Source: Simiduia agarivorans SA1 = DSM 21679
GTDB taxonomy: Bacteria; Pseudomonadota; Gammaproteobacteria; Pseudomonadales; Cellvibrionaceae
Assembly: GCF_000305785.2 (NCBI RefSeq)
Contig: NC_018868.3
Span: 1,660,001-1,724,000, forward strand
Direction: 5' to 3'
DNA length: 64,000 nt
A model generated the notes under the pieces. The model searched no databases. It was given only the letters and a program-made list of their open reading frames with translations, and was not told the origin of the DNA. The translations under genes and the position numbers were made by a program. Shown in pieces: positions 56,477-64,000 of this stretch. The stretch's first letter is position 1, and every line of letters starts with the position of its first letter.

Positions 56477-57433
56477 ATGTTGCGCCCGACCCTCTGGCTG
56501 GCGGCCCTTTGCCTGTGTGCCTGCCAGACCAGCCCCTACTCGCTGGAACATCACCCCTCGGAAAACACCAACGACCGGGTACGCTTTCTGGTGCTGCACT
56601 ACACCGCCATCAACTTTGACCGCTCCCTGCGCGCGCTCACCCTGCCAAGCGGCTCCCCGGTGAGTTCCCACTACCTGGTGCCGGAATCCAACGACCCCAG
56701 CTATCCGCATGCAGATCTCCGGGTGTACAAACTGGTGGATGAAAACAAACGCGCCTGGCATGCAGGGCCCAGCGCCTGGGAAGACCGCGAAGCCCTGAAC
56801 GACCAATCCATCGGCATCGAAATCGTCAACCTCGCGCACTGCCACCCGCCCATGGAAACCGGCACCGACAGCCTCTGCTTCTTCCCAGATTTCGATCCGG
56901 TGCAGATGCAGCTGGTGGCCGGGCTCGCCAAAGACATTCTCGTCCGCTACCCGGACATAACCCCCACCCGCGTAGTGGGTCACGGCGACATTCAACCCTT
57001 CCGCAAAAACGACCCCGGCCCCCGCTTCCCCTGGCAATGGTTGGCCGCCCAGGGCATTGGCGCCTGGCCCGATGACGACAAGGTACTGGCCCACTACCGC
57101 GCACTCGAAGCCGCGCCAGCGCCAGTGCTGAACGAATGGGTCAACAAACCCGATCCGGAAAATCCCACCCCGCTGCCCGAACCCACGCCCGACGAACGCC
57201 AGTTCGCCCACTGGCTTGCCGCCTACGGCTACGGGATAAAACCCTGCGAAGCCAACCTGTACGAAATCCAGCGCTACACCCGCGCGTTTCAATACCACTT
57301 CCGGCAGCACAAGGCAGATGGCCTGTCGGATTTGCATACGCGGGCGTTGTTGTTGGGGTTGTTGGAGGAGTATTGGCCGGAAGTGGATCTTAGCGGGATG
57401 GATCAGAACGCACCTGCAGCATGCCCCGATTAA
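56477..57433 (+). CDS. AmiD-like N-acetylmuramoyl-L-alanine amidase, lipoprotein
   Basis: A 318-residue protein with a lipobox ending at Cys16 (LCAC). The Amidase_2 domain has zinc ligands H41 (LVLHYTA), H169 (VGHGDI) and D179 (KNDPGPRFPW), with SIGIEIVN near 111-118. A C-terminal peptidoglycan-binding-like helical domain follows from about residue 225. AmiD cuts the MurNAc-L-Ala bond of muropeptides, with or without the anhydro ring, at the outer membrane. AGGAAT precedes the ATG. It separates sugar from peptide, feeding both branches of the island. Confidence 0.93.
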   Translation: MLRPTLWLAALCLCACQTSPYSLEHHPSENTNDRVRFLVLHYTAINFDRSLRALTLPSGSPVSSHYLVPESNDPSYPHADLRVYKLVDENKRAWHAGPSAWEDREALNDQSIGIEIVNLAHCHPPMETGTDSLCFFPDFDPVQMQLVAGLAKDILVRYPDITPTRVVGHGDIQPFRKNDPGPRFPWQWLAAQGIGAWPDDDKVLAHYRALEAAPAPVLNEWVNKPDPENPTPLPEPTPDERQFAHWLAAYGYGIKPCEANLYEIQRYTRAFQYHFRQHKADGLSDLHTRALLLGLLEEYWPEVDLSGMDQNAPAACPD

Positions 57434-57555
57434 ACCCATAGGCCAGAGCGATAACTGCCGACTTGCAGCGACTGGCATGTCCGGAGGAGCATAAGCGCAG
57501 TAGCCACCAGCCGGGATCGGTTCGGTAAAGAACAGAAAGACAAGGATGACAACGC

Positions 57556-58308
57556 ATGAAGCGGATATTCACACTGACTCTCTGCCTGTCGGCGACCTCC
57601 TATATTGGCTGGACGTTAAACTCGGACGGCAAAACGCCGGCACAGGACGAATCCATCAATCAGGGCACTCTGGCAGAAGCCAGGACGGCATTGCCGCGCC
57701 GGCAGCAACCAGGCGCCGATTGGGTGGCACAGTCATCAGATCCGGCACCCGAAACACCACTGACGGCTACGCCTGATACAAGCGCGGGAATAAGCGAAAC
57801 GCAATTGCCGGCTGAATCCGCTCAGGCGGCTGAGTCCACACCCTTACCAATCCCCATATCCCGTGCGCTGATCAATCATGACGAGGCGGGCAAAGCAACC
57901 AGCCTGAATCTCGATGTGGCAAAAACGCTTTTAGACGAGGAATTCCAGCTATTGCTGGATGAGTTCTCGCGATCCAACACCGAACTAAGCGCCCGCAATC
58001 GGTACCAGCAACATGAAGCCCTGAGCAGTATCAGCAGCTTATCGACGGCTAATCTGGAAGCGCTGGAATGCAACGACTCTCTCTGCGTTGCCTGGATTAC
58101 GCAGTCCGCGACAAATCAGGAACTCATCGCCGAAGCAGTAAAAGATCGCTTAACCAGTAACGCCGTGCTGTATAACTGGCAGGGAAAAGGCAGTGGTATG
58201 AACCCGGATTTGTATGTGCTGTTCAGCGCAAAAGAAAGCATCAAAGGTTTTAAGTTCAAGAAATGCCAGCCTGAGTCTGGCTCAACGTGTGAAGACCCCG
58301 GTAAATAG
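57556..58308 (+). CDS. Exported protein of unknown function with Pro/Ala-rich linker
   Basis: A 250-residue protein that I do not recognise. A short hydrophobic N-terminus (MKRIFTLTLCLSATSYIGWTL) is followed by a low-complexity stretch rich in Ala, Thr, Pro and Gln (about 25-100). A more ordered C-terminal domain has two Cys pairs (LECNDSLCVAWI and FKKCQPESGSTCED). It is followed 16 nt later by another secreted protein gene. Base composition becomes more AT-rich from here, which may mean acquired DNA. Confidence 0.65.
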   Translation: MKRIFTLTLCLSATSYIGWTLNSDGKTPAQDESINQGTLAEARTALPRRQQPGADWVAQSSDPAPETPLTATPDTSAGISETQLPAESAQAAESTPLPIPISRALINHDEAGKATSLNLDVAKTLLDEEFQLLLDEFSRSNTELSARNRYQQHEALSSISSLSTANLEALECNDSLCVAWITQSATNQELIAEAVKDRLTSNAVLYNWQGKGSGMNPDLYVLFSAKESIKGFKFKKCQPESGSTCEDPGK

Positions 58309-58324
58309 CGAGAAAAAGACCCCT

Positions 58325-59029
58325 ATGAAAAGATCCTCGTGGCACGACCAGCAGGAACCGAACTACAAAATCTACGTCGGTAAACTCCGAATTGTCTGCA
58401 TCCTTTTCATTATGCTTGCCGCTGTACCACTAAATGCGCTATCGAGTGATTTATGTGATACAGAAGCACTCAAATCTGAACTAAAAATCCGGGCAGATAA
58501 AGATCAACACCTACGAAAGAGCTGGAAACCGGGACTGAAGCTCAGTGACGACACCATCCTCCAGGACATTCTGGCTCTGGAAAAAAGCAACGCCGTATAT
58601 ATTCCCGACTTATTGCAAAAATGCGGATGGCCGAAAAAGTCGGTGGTAGGCGAGGATACTGCGCTGCACATATGGCTTCTGGTTCAACATTTGGACAACC
58701 ATCTGCATATTCAGAATCAGGCAGCCGTGAAAATGTGGGAGGCGGTCGCACAGGGCGAGGCATCAAACGGATCATACTCCGCTTTGATCGACAGAAACCG
58801 ACGAAACTCCAACCTGCCACAAGTCTACGGATTTCAGACCTATAACATGAAAGACCGCATAGAGTTCTATCAGATAGTCACACCAGGGCTCATTGATGAA
58901 AGGCGCAAACGTATAGGGCTTCCTTCCTTCTATTGCTGGACGCTTCAGCTTTCAGGCATACATCCTGACTTAGAAATGGAATGGCCACAGGGTGTACCTT
59001 ACAAGCCAGAGCAATGCGATACAAAGTAG
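58325..59029 (+). CDS. Exported protein resembling DUF6624
   Basis: A 234-residue protein from the ATG at 58325. It has a membrane or signal segment at about 20-42 (LRIVCILFIMLAAVPLNALSS). The central block PKKSVVGEDTALHIWLLVQHLDNHLHIQNQAAVKMWEAV followed by YSALIDRNRR and LPQVYGFQ has the layout I know from DUF6624 proteins (a conserved GxxAA...QHxD...FQ...DR...QxYG pattern). Its function is unknown. It lies directly after another unknown secreted gene and before a repeat element. Confidence 0.6.
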   Translation: MKRSSWHDQQEPNYKIYVGKLRIVCILFIMLAAVPLNALSSDLCDTEALKSELKIRADKDQHLRKSWKPGLKLSDDTILQDILALEKSNAVYIPDLLQKCGWPKKSVVGEDTALHIWLLVQHLDNHLHIQNQAAVKMWEAVAQGEASNGSYSALIDRNRRNSNLPQVYGFQTYNMKDRIEFYQIVTPGLIDERRKRIGLPSFYCWTLQLSGIHPDLEMEWPQGVPYKPEQCDTK

Positions 59030-59091
59030 ATGGCCAGGTCATACAGTAATTGCATGATCACAGAAATCCCTATTACTGATGTGATGGATAA

Positions 59092-59243
59092 TTGGGGTCA
59101 GATAAGAATTATGGCATCAGATTCAACATCTGAGGCCCAAAAAACATTCCCCTGGCGCCGCGCGAGATCGCTTGATATATTTCTTGGTTACAGTTCGCCT
59201 GGCGATACAGCGTGGATTTCGCTTTGCTTAATCCACCCTACGG
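59092..59243. repeat. 152-bp dispersed repeat, copy A
   Basis: Starts with a hairpin (TTGGGGTCAGAT / ATCTGAGGCCCAA) and ends with the GTAGGGTGGATT hairpin repeat in inverse orientation (59212-59243). Copy B at 60133-60284 has the same length. The rest of the 504-nt gap to 59533 shows no gene that I can support. Confidence 0.8.
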
Positions 59244-59533
59244 CATCCGATTAAAAGCCAAGATTTCGGTGACTGTTTACTTACCTATCCAACACCTATT
59301 CCGCCCTATAACGGATCGCCTGACAACGGCCGCAAAACCTGAAAGCACACCATATTTACGACCTACTTGTACCGCCCCTGCTCCAATATACTGCGCTTCG
59401 GACAAGCGACCACCGGATAAGCCGGATTAATAGTGATCAGCGAATAGCTAACTTGACGGCAGGCAAATAATTACTTAAATGAACTGACAACCACACTTCA
59501 TCCTTTGGCGCGCAGCGGAAAAGGTCTGAATTC

Positions 59534-60064
59534 ATGAATAAATTGATAATTACCTTAATACTACTGGCATTCCAGCTTCAGGCTATGGCTTCCATTTATG
59601 GCCCGGAAATCCCCATTGTGGTTGGCGCCAAGCTCGACAGCAACAGTGTGGATTTCAGCTTTTACTCACGGAATGGCGAATCCTACGCTCTTGAGGAAAA
59701 ATATGGCAAAGAAATGAAAGAGGCAACGACCGAGATCATCAATCGTTTCGGACTCCAGGGAAATTATATTCCGGAGCAGGAGCCGATAAATAAGCCAACC
59801 ATAGTCTTCTTTTTATCGATCGAGTCACAACGCATTCCTTGCACAGAGAAGCACCAGAATTTTATTATTATTGAAGCGAAACTGATGCGGCGGGTTAATT
59901 TTATAGCTAATGGCATAATCCATGAAATCGAAGTCACGGTGTTTGAAGAACAAGGAAAAAGGCTATTACCATCCGATAAGGCAGATTTTTACCCGCATCT
60001 GATACGTGAGCTCGAGACACAGGCCAATACTATATTGAGAATTATCCAGGCATCCAATAAGTAA
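59534..60064 (+). CDS. Small exported protein of unknown function
   Basis: A 176-residue protein with a clear signal peptide (MNKLIITLILLAFQLQAMASIYG). The mature part is a mixed alpha/beta domain without recognised motifs; two segments (IPIVVGAKLD and NFIIIEAKLMRRVNF) look like beta-strands, and the C-terminus is helical (HLIRELETQANTILRIIQ). It stands alone between two copies of the 152-bp repeat, so it may have been brought in or kept as a cargo-like unit. AT-rich compared with the rest of the window. Confidence 0.6.
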   Translation: MNKLIITLILLAFQLQAMASIYGPEIPIVVGAKLDSNSVDFSFYSRNGESYALEEKYGKEMKEATTEIINRFGLQGNYIPEQEPINKPTIVFFLSIESQRIPCTEKHQNFIIIEAKLMRRVNFIANGIIHEIEVTVFEEQGKRLLPSDKADFYPHLIRELETQANTILRIIQASNK

Positions 60065-60132
60065 CCCTATTGCAGAGTCAGGAATTCAGACACCTTGAAA
60101 AACTGACACTGAAGATACTGACATGACGATGA

Positions 60133-60284
60133 TCGGGGTTAGATAAGAGCAATCGTATCAGTTTCATCATCTGAGCCCCGAAAAACGCTTTACCGGCCCC
60201 AGCATGAAATCGCTCGATTTTCTTCTTGGATACGGCTCGCCTGGCGGCACATGGTGGATTGCGCTTTGCTTAATCCACCCTACG
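60133..60284. repeat. 152-bp dispersed repeat, copy B
   Basis: Same layout as copy A, beginning TCGGGGTTAGAT / ATCTGAGCCCCGA and ending with the short hairpin repeat (60253-60284). The base pair that differs between copies in the first stem changes on both sides (T-A versus C-G). Confidence 0.8.
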
Positions 60285-60300
60285 AGAGCGGTCAACACCA

Positions 60301-60323
60301 TAAAAAAAGGGGGCATTGCCCCC
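60301..60323 (-). terminator. Rho-independent terminator
   Basis: On the minus strand GGGGGC-AAT-GCCCCC is followed by seven T, 21 nt after the stop of the gene at 60344. Confidence 0.9.
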
Positions 60324-60343
60324 GTTGCTCGAGCAGAAAACTG

Positions 60344-61942
60344 CTACTTATTCTGCGCGGCTTCGCTGATTAGCCGGCCTTTCTCATCCGTATCAATCAA
60401 ACCATCGCGGGCAGCTTTGTTTACCACGCGGGTTACGCAGCTCATGTATTTGCCGTGACTTTTGGCTTTCCAGCTGTCGCACTCAACCGCCATCGTTTGG
60501 GTCACGCTGCAGCCTTCGCCGTCGACATTGGCATTTAGCGGGGTTGATGGGCACAGGTCGAGTGAATCGATGACGCCATCGGCATCTTCATCTGGCGGCA
60601 CGCAGCTGTTATCCAGTTTGACCAGGGTTACGTGGCCGGTCAGGTCTTTGGTTACGGTAAGGCCCGCATCATTCACGGTGAATTCAGTCAGGCCACCGGC
60701 GTCGCCATTAATGCGGTAGTTGCCGTTGGGCAGGTACACCGTCGCCGGGTATCGGGCCGGGGCATGGGAGTGAAACCAGTAGCGGTGCGTGGACGTAGGC
60801 GTGAGGGCGACTTTATTCAGACCGCAGGTTTCGTAGCCTACCGTGGTGACTTTCCGGCCATTGGCCTCGGTGGCAACGGACCGGATCTTCAGGTGGCCAT
60901 TCACCGCCACATTGCCTGCCTCATCCAACGCGAGGTCACCAAACTTTTTGTTCACGTCGTTAAGTGCCACCACCAGAAATTCGCTGGCAGCCGGAATATG
61001 CACACTGAAATCCTGCTGGGATGCGGTGAATTCACGGAAACCCGCGTGCAGAATATTTTCGTTGAAATCGCTTTCAGTCAGTTCACTGGAATTCACCGTC
61101 ACCTGCGGAATGGCCTCCACATCAAAGCTCAACGTCTGGGTTGCGGCGTCCCACAGCAGGTGTTTATCGGCACTTACATTCATGCCCTCGTCTACGGTGA
61201 TGGTGCCATACCAATCCAGATTACCGCGGGAGATGTATTTGTAGCTACCTGGCGTGAGGTGTAGGTAATAGTCGTTGCGCCGGCTGGCACTTTCGCCACC
61301 CACCTCATAAATACCCGTGAGTACATTCAGCTCGTCGGCCCGGCGGATATTGATTTTTGCGAGGCGGGCGATATCGATCCGCACGTCGCCGCCGTCCTGA
61401 AACAGAAAACGGTTATCAAAGCTCAGCTGGCCATTGGCAATGGTCACAGTACCAAACGCACTGCCCGCATTGCGGAATCCCACCGAGTAGCTACCGTCCG
61501 GCAGGTAGAAAGTCACCAGGTCGCCCCGGATGGCATTATTTATACCCTGGACGTTATAGAAAATATCCAGCAGGCCGCCATTAATATCGCCAAAGTGAAT
61601 GGCCGTGCGGGTCAGTTTGCTCACATCAAACGCCAGCGTATGGGTATTGCCATCGAATACCAGGGCGCCAGAAGTCGCTGTGAGTAGGTTGTTTTCGATA
61701 CTGAAGGCGCCATAGAGGTAACTGTTTGCCGTGGTGAGCTGATAGTTTCCGTCCGCAAGCTCCAGGGATTGCGTGGCATTGATGGAGATCCGCTTGGTGC
61801 CATCCTGCAATATGACAGAGGCATAAGCGCTGACCGGTGCCGACAGGTTATCCCGGTTAATGGTGACATTGGCCGCGAAAGTGGCGGCGGAAAAAAACGA
61901 AAGCGTCGTCAATACAGTGGAGACCAACCGCATGCTTAACAT
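60344..61942 (-). CDS. Large secreted repeat protein with a calcium-binding thrombospondin type 3-like segment
   Basis: A 532-residue protein from the ATG at 61942 (AAGGAAT upstream) with signal peptide MLSMRLVSTVLTTLSFFSAATFA. Residues about 25-420 contain internally similar units of 65-75 residues built on a pattern D-G-x-Y-x-L/V followed by G-x-(V/I)-x-hydrophobic and FDV (ADGNYQLTTANS, PDGSYSVGFRNA, TPGSYKYISRGN, PNGNYRINGDAG). Near 460 is an acidic DEDADGVIDSLDLCPSTPLNAN segment, as in calcium-binding TSP3 repeats. Cysteines cluster at the C-terminus. Role unknown; perhaps surface adhesion or binding. Confidence 0.75.
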   Translation of the reverse strand: MLSMRLVSTVLTTLSFFSAATFAANVTINRDNLSAPVSAYASVILQDGTKRISINATQSLELADGNYQLTTANSYLYGAFSIENNLLTATSGALVFDGNTHTLAFDVSKLTRTAIHFGDINGGLLDIFYNVQGINNAIRGDLVTFYLPDGSYSVGFRNAGSAFGTVTIANGQLSFDNRFLFQDGGDVRIDIARLAKINIRRADELNVLTGIYEVGGESASRRNDYYLHLTPGSYKYISRGNLDWYGTITVDEGMNVSADKHLLWDAATQTLSFDVEAIPQVTVNSSELTESDFNENILHAGFREFTASQQDFSVHIPAASEFLVVALNDVNKKFGDLALDEAGNVAVNGHLKIRSVATEANGRKVTTVGYETCGLNKVALTPTSTHRYWFHSHAPARYPATVYLPNGNYRINGDAGGLTEFTVNDAGLTVTKDLTGHVTLVKLDNSCVPPDEDADGVIDSLDLCPSTPLNANVDGEGCSVTQTMAVECDSWKAKSHGKYMSCVTRVVNKAARDGLIDTDEKGRLISEAAQNK

Positions 61943-62240
61943 AATTATTCCTTTTATGAATCGGTAGATGCGAGCGACCCGAACGGGCGACCCAGGCCCT
62001 GCTGCAATGCGCCTCAGCACCCCAGACTACAGAAGGCGCACCCATGACCTTCTACCCCCAAGCCCCGGATAACGCATCCACAGCAGCGCAGCCATGCTAC
62101 CGCCAACCATGTTGATTTGCACGCCAAAAAGCCTAGCCCCTTGAGCGTGGGTACGACCTTGAGAGCCGGCTCGAGATAACAACCGCAGAGCGGTTTTTAT
62201 TGCGGTCGTTTAATGCAAGTCAAACCGCTTTCCATCGACA

Positions 62241-63788
62241 TCACTGTGACGCCTGCTGTTCGTCCAGTTTGTATTGCGCCATTTTCAGGTAGCGGTTGGC
62301 ATCCTCCACCAGGCTTGCGTTGTGCGCCCAGTTGGCCGCATTGGCGAGGTAAGCTGCCGCGTAGTCATAGTGTCGGGCTTTGAGTAAATACTTGCCGACA
62401 AAGAAATTCACGTAAGCGCTGGACGGCATGCGGTTGCCCAGCTCAATGGCTGAATCAATCGCCGCCTGATACTGTTTACTGTTCCAATAGATTTCTGTGA
62501 GCATACGGTAAGTGTCCGGGTGCGGTGCTTTGCTGTTGGCCTGCTCAAGCAAGGCTGTTGCAACCGGCAGGCGGTGGGCCTGATCGGGTTGAAAGGACAT
62601 CAGCCCAAGCATGGCCCGGGCGGTGAGCCGCTGCACATCCGGGCGATTCTCTGTAAGGTTCTTGTCCACCAGCGTTTCAATCAAGGTTTGCGCCGGGCCA
62701 AACGCCTGCGCAGCAATATGGTTATTGGCCTGCACCGCCAGCGCAACCGGATCGTTGGATGCGAGCGCAGCTTTCAGCAGCTCATCCGCAAGAGACGCGG
62801 TCTCCTCCCGACGGATGACCAGGTCATACAGCTTCATCCCCATTGCATGCGGCGATACGGTGGTTTTTTTGTAGCTGAACTCGGGCTCTTCATGTTGCAA
62901 TGCCAGCACACTGATCCGGCGTTTGCCGGCGTACTGCTTTATTTCGTCCGTCATTTGCTCAAGCGTCACATCGAATGCTTCGGCAAACGCCTGCTCGGAG
63001 GTTTTACCTTTGCCCACCAAATGAAGGTAATTGCTCATCTGCCCAATGCGATTGGGAAAGCCGTTCAAGTGGCCCAGGTTCAGGTAATGGGTCAGCAGCC
63101 AGGAGGACGCATAGTGCCGGGCAATGTAGTTATCGCTTGAGGATTGCGTCACATCAAAATCCAACACATCTTCCAGCGGCAACAGACCACCCCGGCTCCA
63201 GGGGCCGCTCTGCAACCAACTGGCCCGTATTTCCGGAATAGCACCCACCAATAGCTTCCCGCGCTTGACCTCCAGCGTCGAGAAAAACTCGGCGATGCCT
63301 TCGTCATACCAACGCGGATAATTCTGACCACTCAGCGCACGCACCAGATAATGCATATACTCGTGTTTCAGGACTTCATGGGTACCAATTGATGCACGAC
63401 GGGACGCCTTGTACATCACCAGTACCGGAGAGAGATCAATTTCTGTGTAGAATCCGGCGGTGTGGGCATTGCTCACCAGCTGTTTGAAATCGCTGCGACT
63501 ATCGAACAGAAACACGGTAAAAGGTGTAAGGGAATCACCCAGATCATCTTGCCTGCTTTGGGTGACCAGGTTTTTGAGGCGCAAAAATTCAGTGAGCGTT
63601 TCCTGCACATAATCTTCATCGCTATTGGAATAGACCACAAACTGATCCAGCTGGTAGCGGTGCCAGTCTTCCAGGTCGAAATCTGCATAGGCACACAACG
63701 AAAACACCATCGCACCTAAGACGGGCACAACACGACGGACGATGAAACAGATCAAGGCAGAATACACGTTACAATTCCTTTGTAGCAT
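62241..63788 (-). CDS. HExxH metallopeptidase-like protein with TPR-like tail (DUF1570 type)
   Basis: A 515-residue exported protein (hydrophobic leader VPVLGAMVFSLCAYA, cleavage near 35). The gluzincin-like motif is HEYMH (142-146) with a downstream Glu in DEGIAEFF (E167), as in peptidase_MA-like/DUF1570 proteins. From about 330 the sequence is helical repeats of TPR character (ALAVQANNHIAAQAFGPAQTLIETL, YRMLTEIYWNSKQYQAAIDSAIELG, YVNFFVGKYLLKARHYDYAAAYL). Likely a periplasmic or surface protease with protein-binding tail; substrate unknown. The 298-nt gap between this gene and the next start (61942) holds no gene. Confidence 0.82.
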   Translation of the reverse strand: MLQRNCNVYSALICFIVRRVVPVLGAMVFSLCAYADFDLEDWHRYQLDQFVVYSNSDEDYVQETLTEFLRLKNLVTQSRQDDLGDSLTPFTVFLFDSRSDFKQLVSNAHTAGFYTEIDLSPVLVMYKASRRASIGTHEVLKHEYMHYLVRALSGQNYPRWYDEGIAEFFSTLEVKRGKLLVGAIPEIRASWLQSGPWSRGGLLPLEDVLDFDVTQSSSDNYIARHYASSWLLTHYLNLGHLNGFPNRIGQMSNYLHLVGKGKTSEQAFAEAFDVTLEQMTDEIKQYAGKRRISVLALQHEEPEFSYKKTTVSPHAMGMKLYDLVIRREETASLADELLKAALASNDPVALAVQANNHIAAQAFGPAQTLIETLVDKNLTENRPDVQRLTARAMLGLMSFQPDQAHRLPVATALLEQANSKAPHPDTYRMLTEIYWNSKQYQAAIDSAIELGNRMPSSAYVNFFVGKYLLKARHYDYAAAYLANAANWAHNASLVEDANRYLKMAQYKLDEQQASQ

Positions 63789-63838
63789 TTATTATTTATT
63801 GGTCCGACGAACGACTGAAAATGCATCATATAGCAAAA

Positions 63839-63995
63839 TCGGGGTCAAAATCGTGGGCAGAAAAGAATTTTGACATAAAATTCGTCATTCTAAACTTCGA
63901 TAATGCTTCCCATATTCGGCATGATATAGCTTTTTTTATGACTGTAGTTTACCTGTCGATAATTGGTGGATTGCGCTTTGCTTAATCCACCCTAC
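63839..63995. repeat. Dispersed repeat, third related copy
   Basis: Starts TCGGGGTCAAAAT with an inverted arm ATTTTGAC 15 nt later and ends with the GTAGGGTGGATT-type hairpin (63965-63995). Length 157 bp, layout like copies A and B although the middle is diverged. Confidence 0.55.
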
Positions 63996-64000
63996 CAAAC

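Noticed and set aside
62170..62215. Small CCGC-AGA-GCGG hairpin with T-run as a terminator
   Set aside because: Four-base stem, no gene on that strand directly upstream; likely chance.
1..64000. CRISPR arrays, tRNA, rRNA or complete insertion sequences
   Set aside because: No regularly spaced repeats, no tRNA-like cloverleaf with anticodon that I could support, and no transposase gene found by eye.

Overview
This window looks like chromosomal DNA of a free-living, polymer-degrading marine-type gammaproteobacterium, probably near Cellvibrionaceae. That placement is an inference from gene content: an Rnf complex with a long-tailed RnfC, several large TonB-dependent receptors, RpiR regulators and REP-like palindromes. 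It rests on no database search. I saw no rRNA, tRNA, CRISPR or transposase genes.

Layout. 1-1,055: 3' part of a phospholipase-D-like gene broken by a one-base frameshift. 5,063-1,138 (minus): a tight envelope operon of two K+-channel proteins, an outer-membrane barrel, a small secreted protein, a lipocalin (Blc) and an RcsF-like lipoprotein. 6.2-8.4 kb: divergent apbC/mrp and metG. 8.5-14.4 kb: rnfABCDGE, with a compensated double frameshift inside rnfC, then a TetR regulator. 15.5-19.2 kb: a TonB-dependent receptor and a solute-binding-like protein. 19.5-22.9 kb: a cassette of a diheme c4-like cytochrome, a MauG/CcpA-type diheme peroxidase and a parallel beta-helix protein fused to a c-type heme domain.

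From 22.9 to 57.4 kb most genes fit one purpose: peptidoglycan and muropeptide catabolism. At 23.0-28.5 kb an RpiR regulator faces a sodium symporter, an N-acetylhexosamine kinase, anmK and murQ. At 41.8-30.2 kb a minus-strand operon of ten genes, mostly overlapping by 1-10 nt, reads nhaC-like, vanX-like, lysA, namZ, nagX-like, glcD, glcE, glcF, M14 carboxypeptidase, possible amidase. At 46.2-42.0 kb lie a TonB-dependent receptor and an exported LD-carboxypeptidase. At 46.4-48.7 kb lie a transglutaminase-like protein and a binding protein. At 53.4-48.6 kb are a YkfC-like NlpC/P60 peptidase, L-Ala-D/L-Glu epimerase, a second RpiR regulator and a tryptophan-halogenase-family flavoprotein. At 56.3 kb a third receptor faces an AmiD-like amidase. 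A palindrome resembling GAATAA-W-TTATTC recurs upstream of several of these units. A coherent pathway can be drawn: receptors import muropeptides, periplasmic hydrolases release sugars and peptides, the kinases and MurQ yield GlcNAc-6-P plus D-lactate, GlcDEF may oxidise the D-lactate, and the epimerase, VanX-like dipeptidase and LysA process the peptide part.

57.5-64 kb is more AT-rich and holds secreted proteins of unknown function, a calcium-binding repeat protein, an HExxH metallopeptidase with TPR-like tail, and three related 152-157 bp repeats. A short hairpin repeat (GGTGGATT...AATCCACC) occurs six times in the window. The gene-poor stretch at 28.45-29.27 kb is full of hairpins and duplicated sequence.
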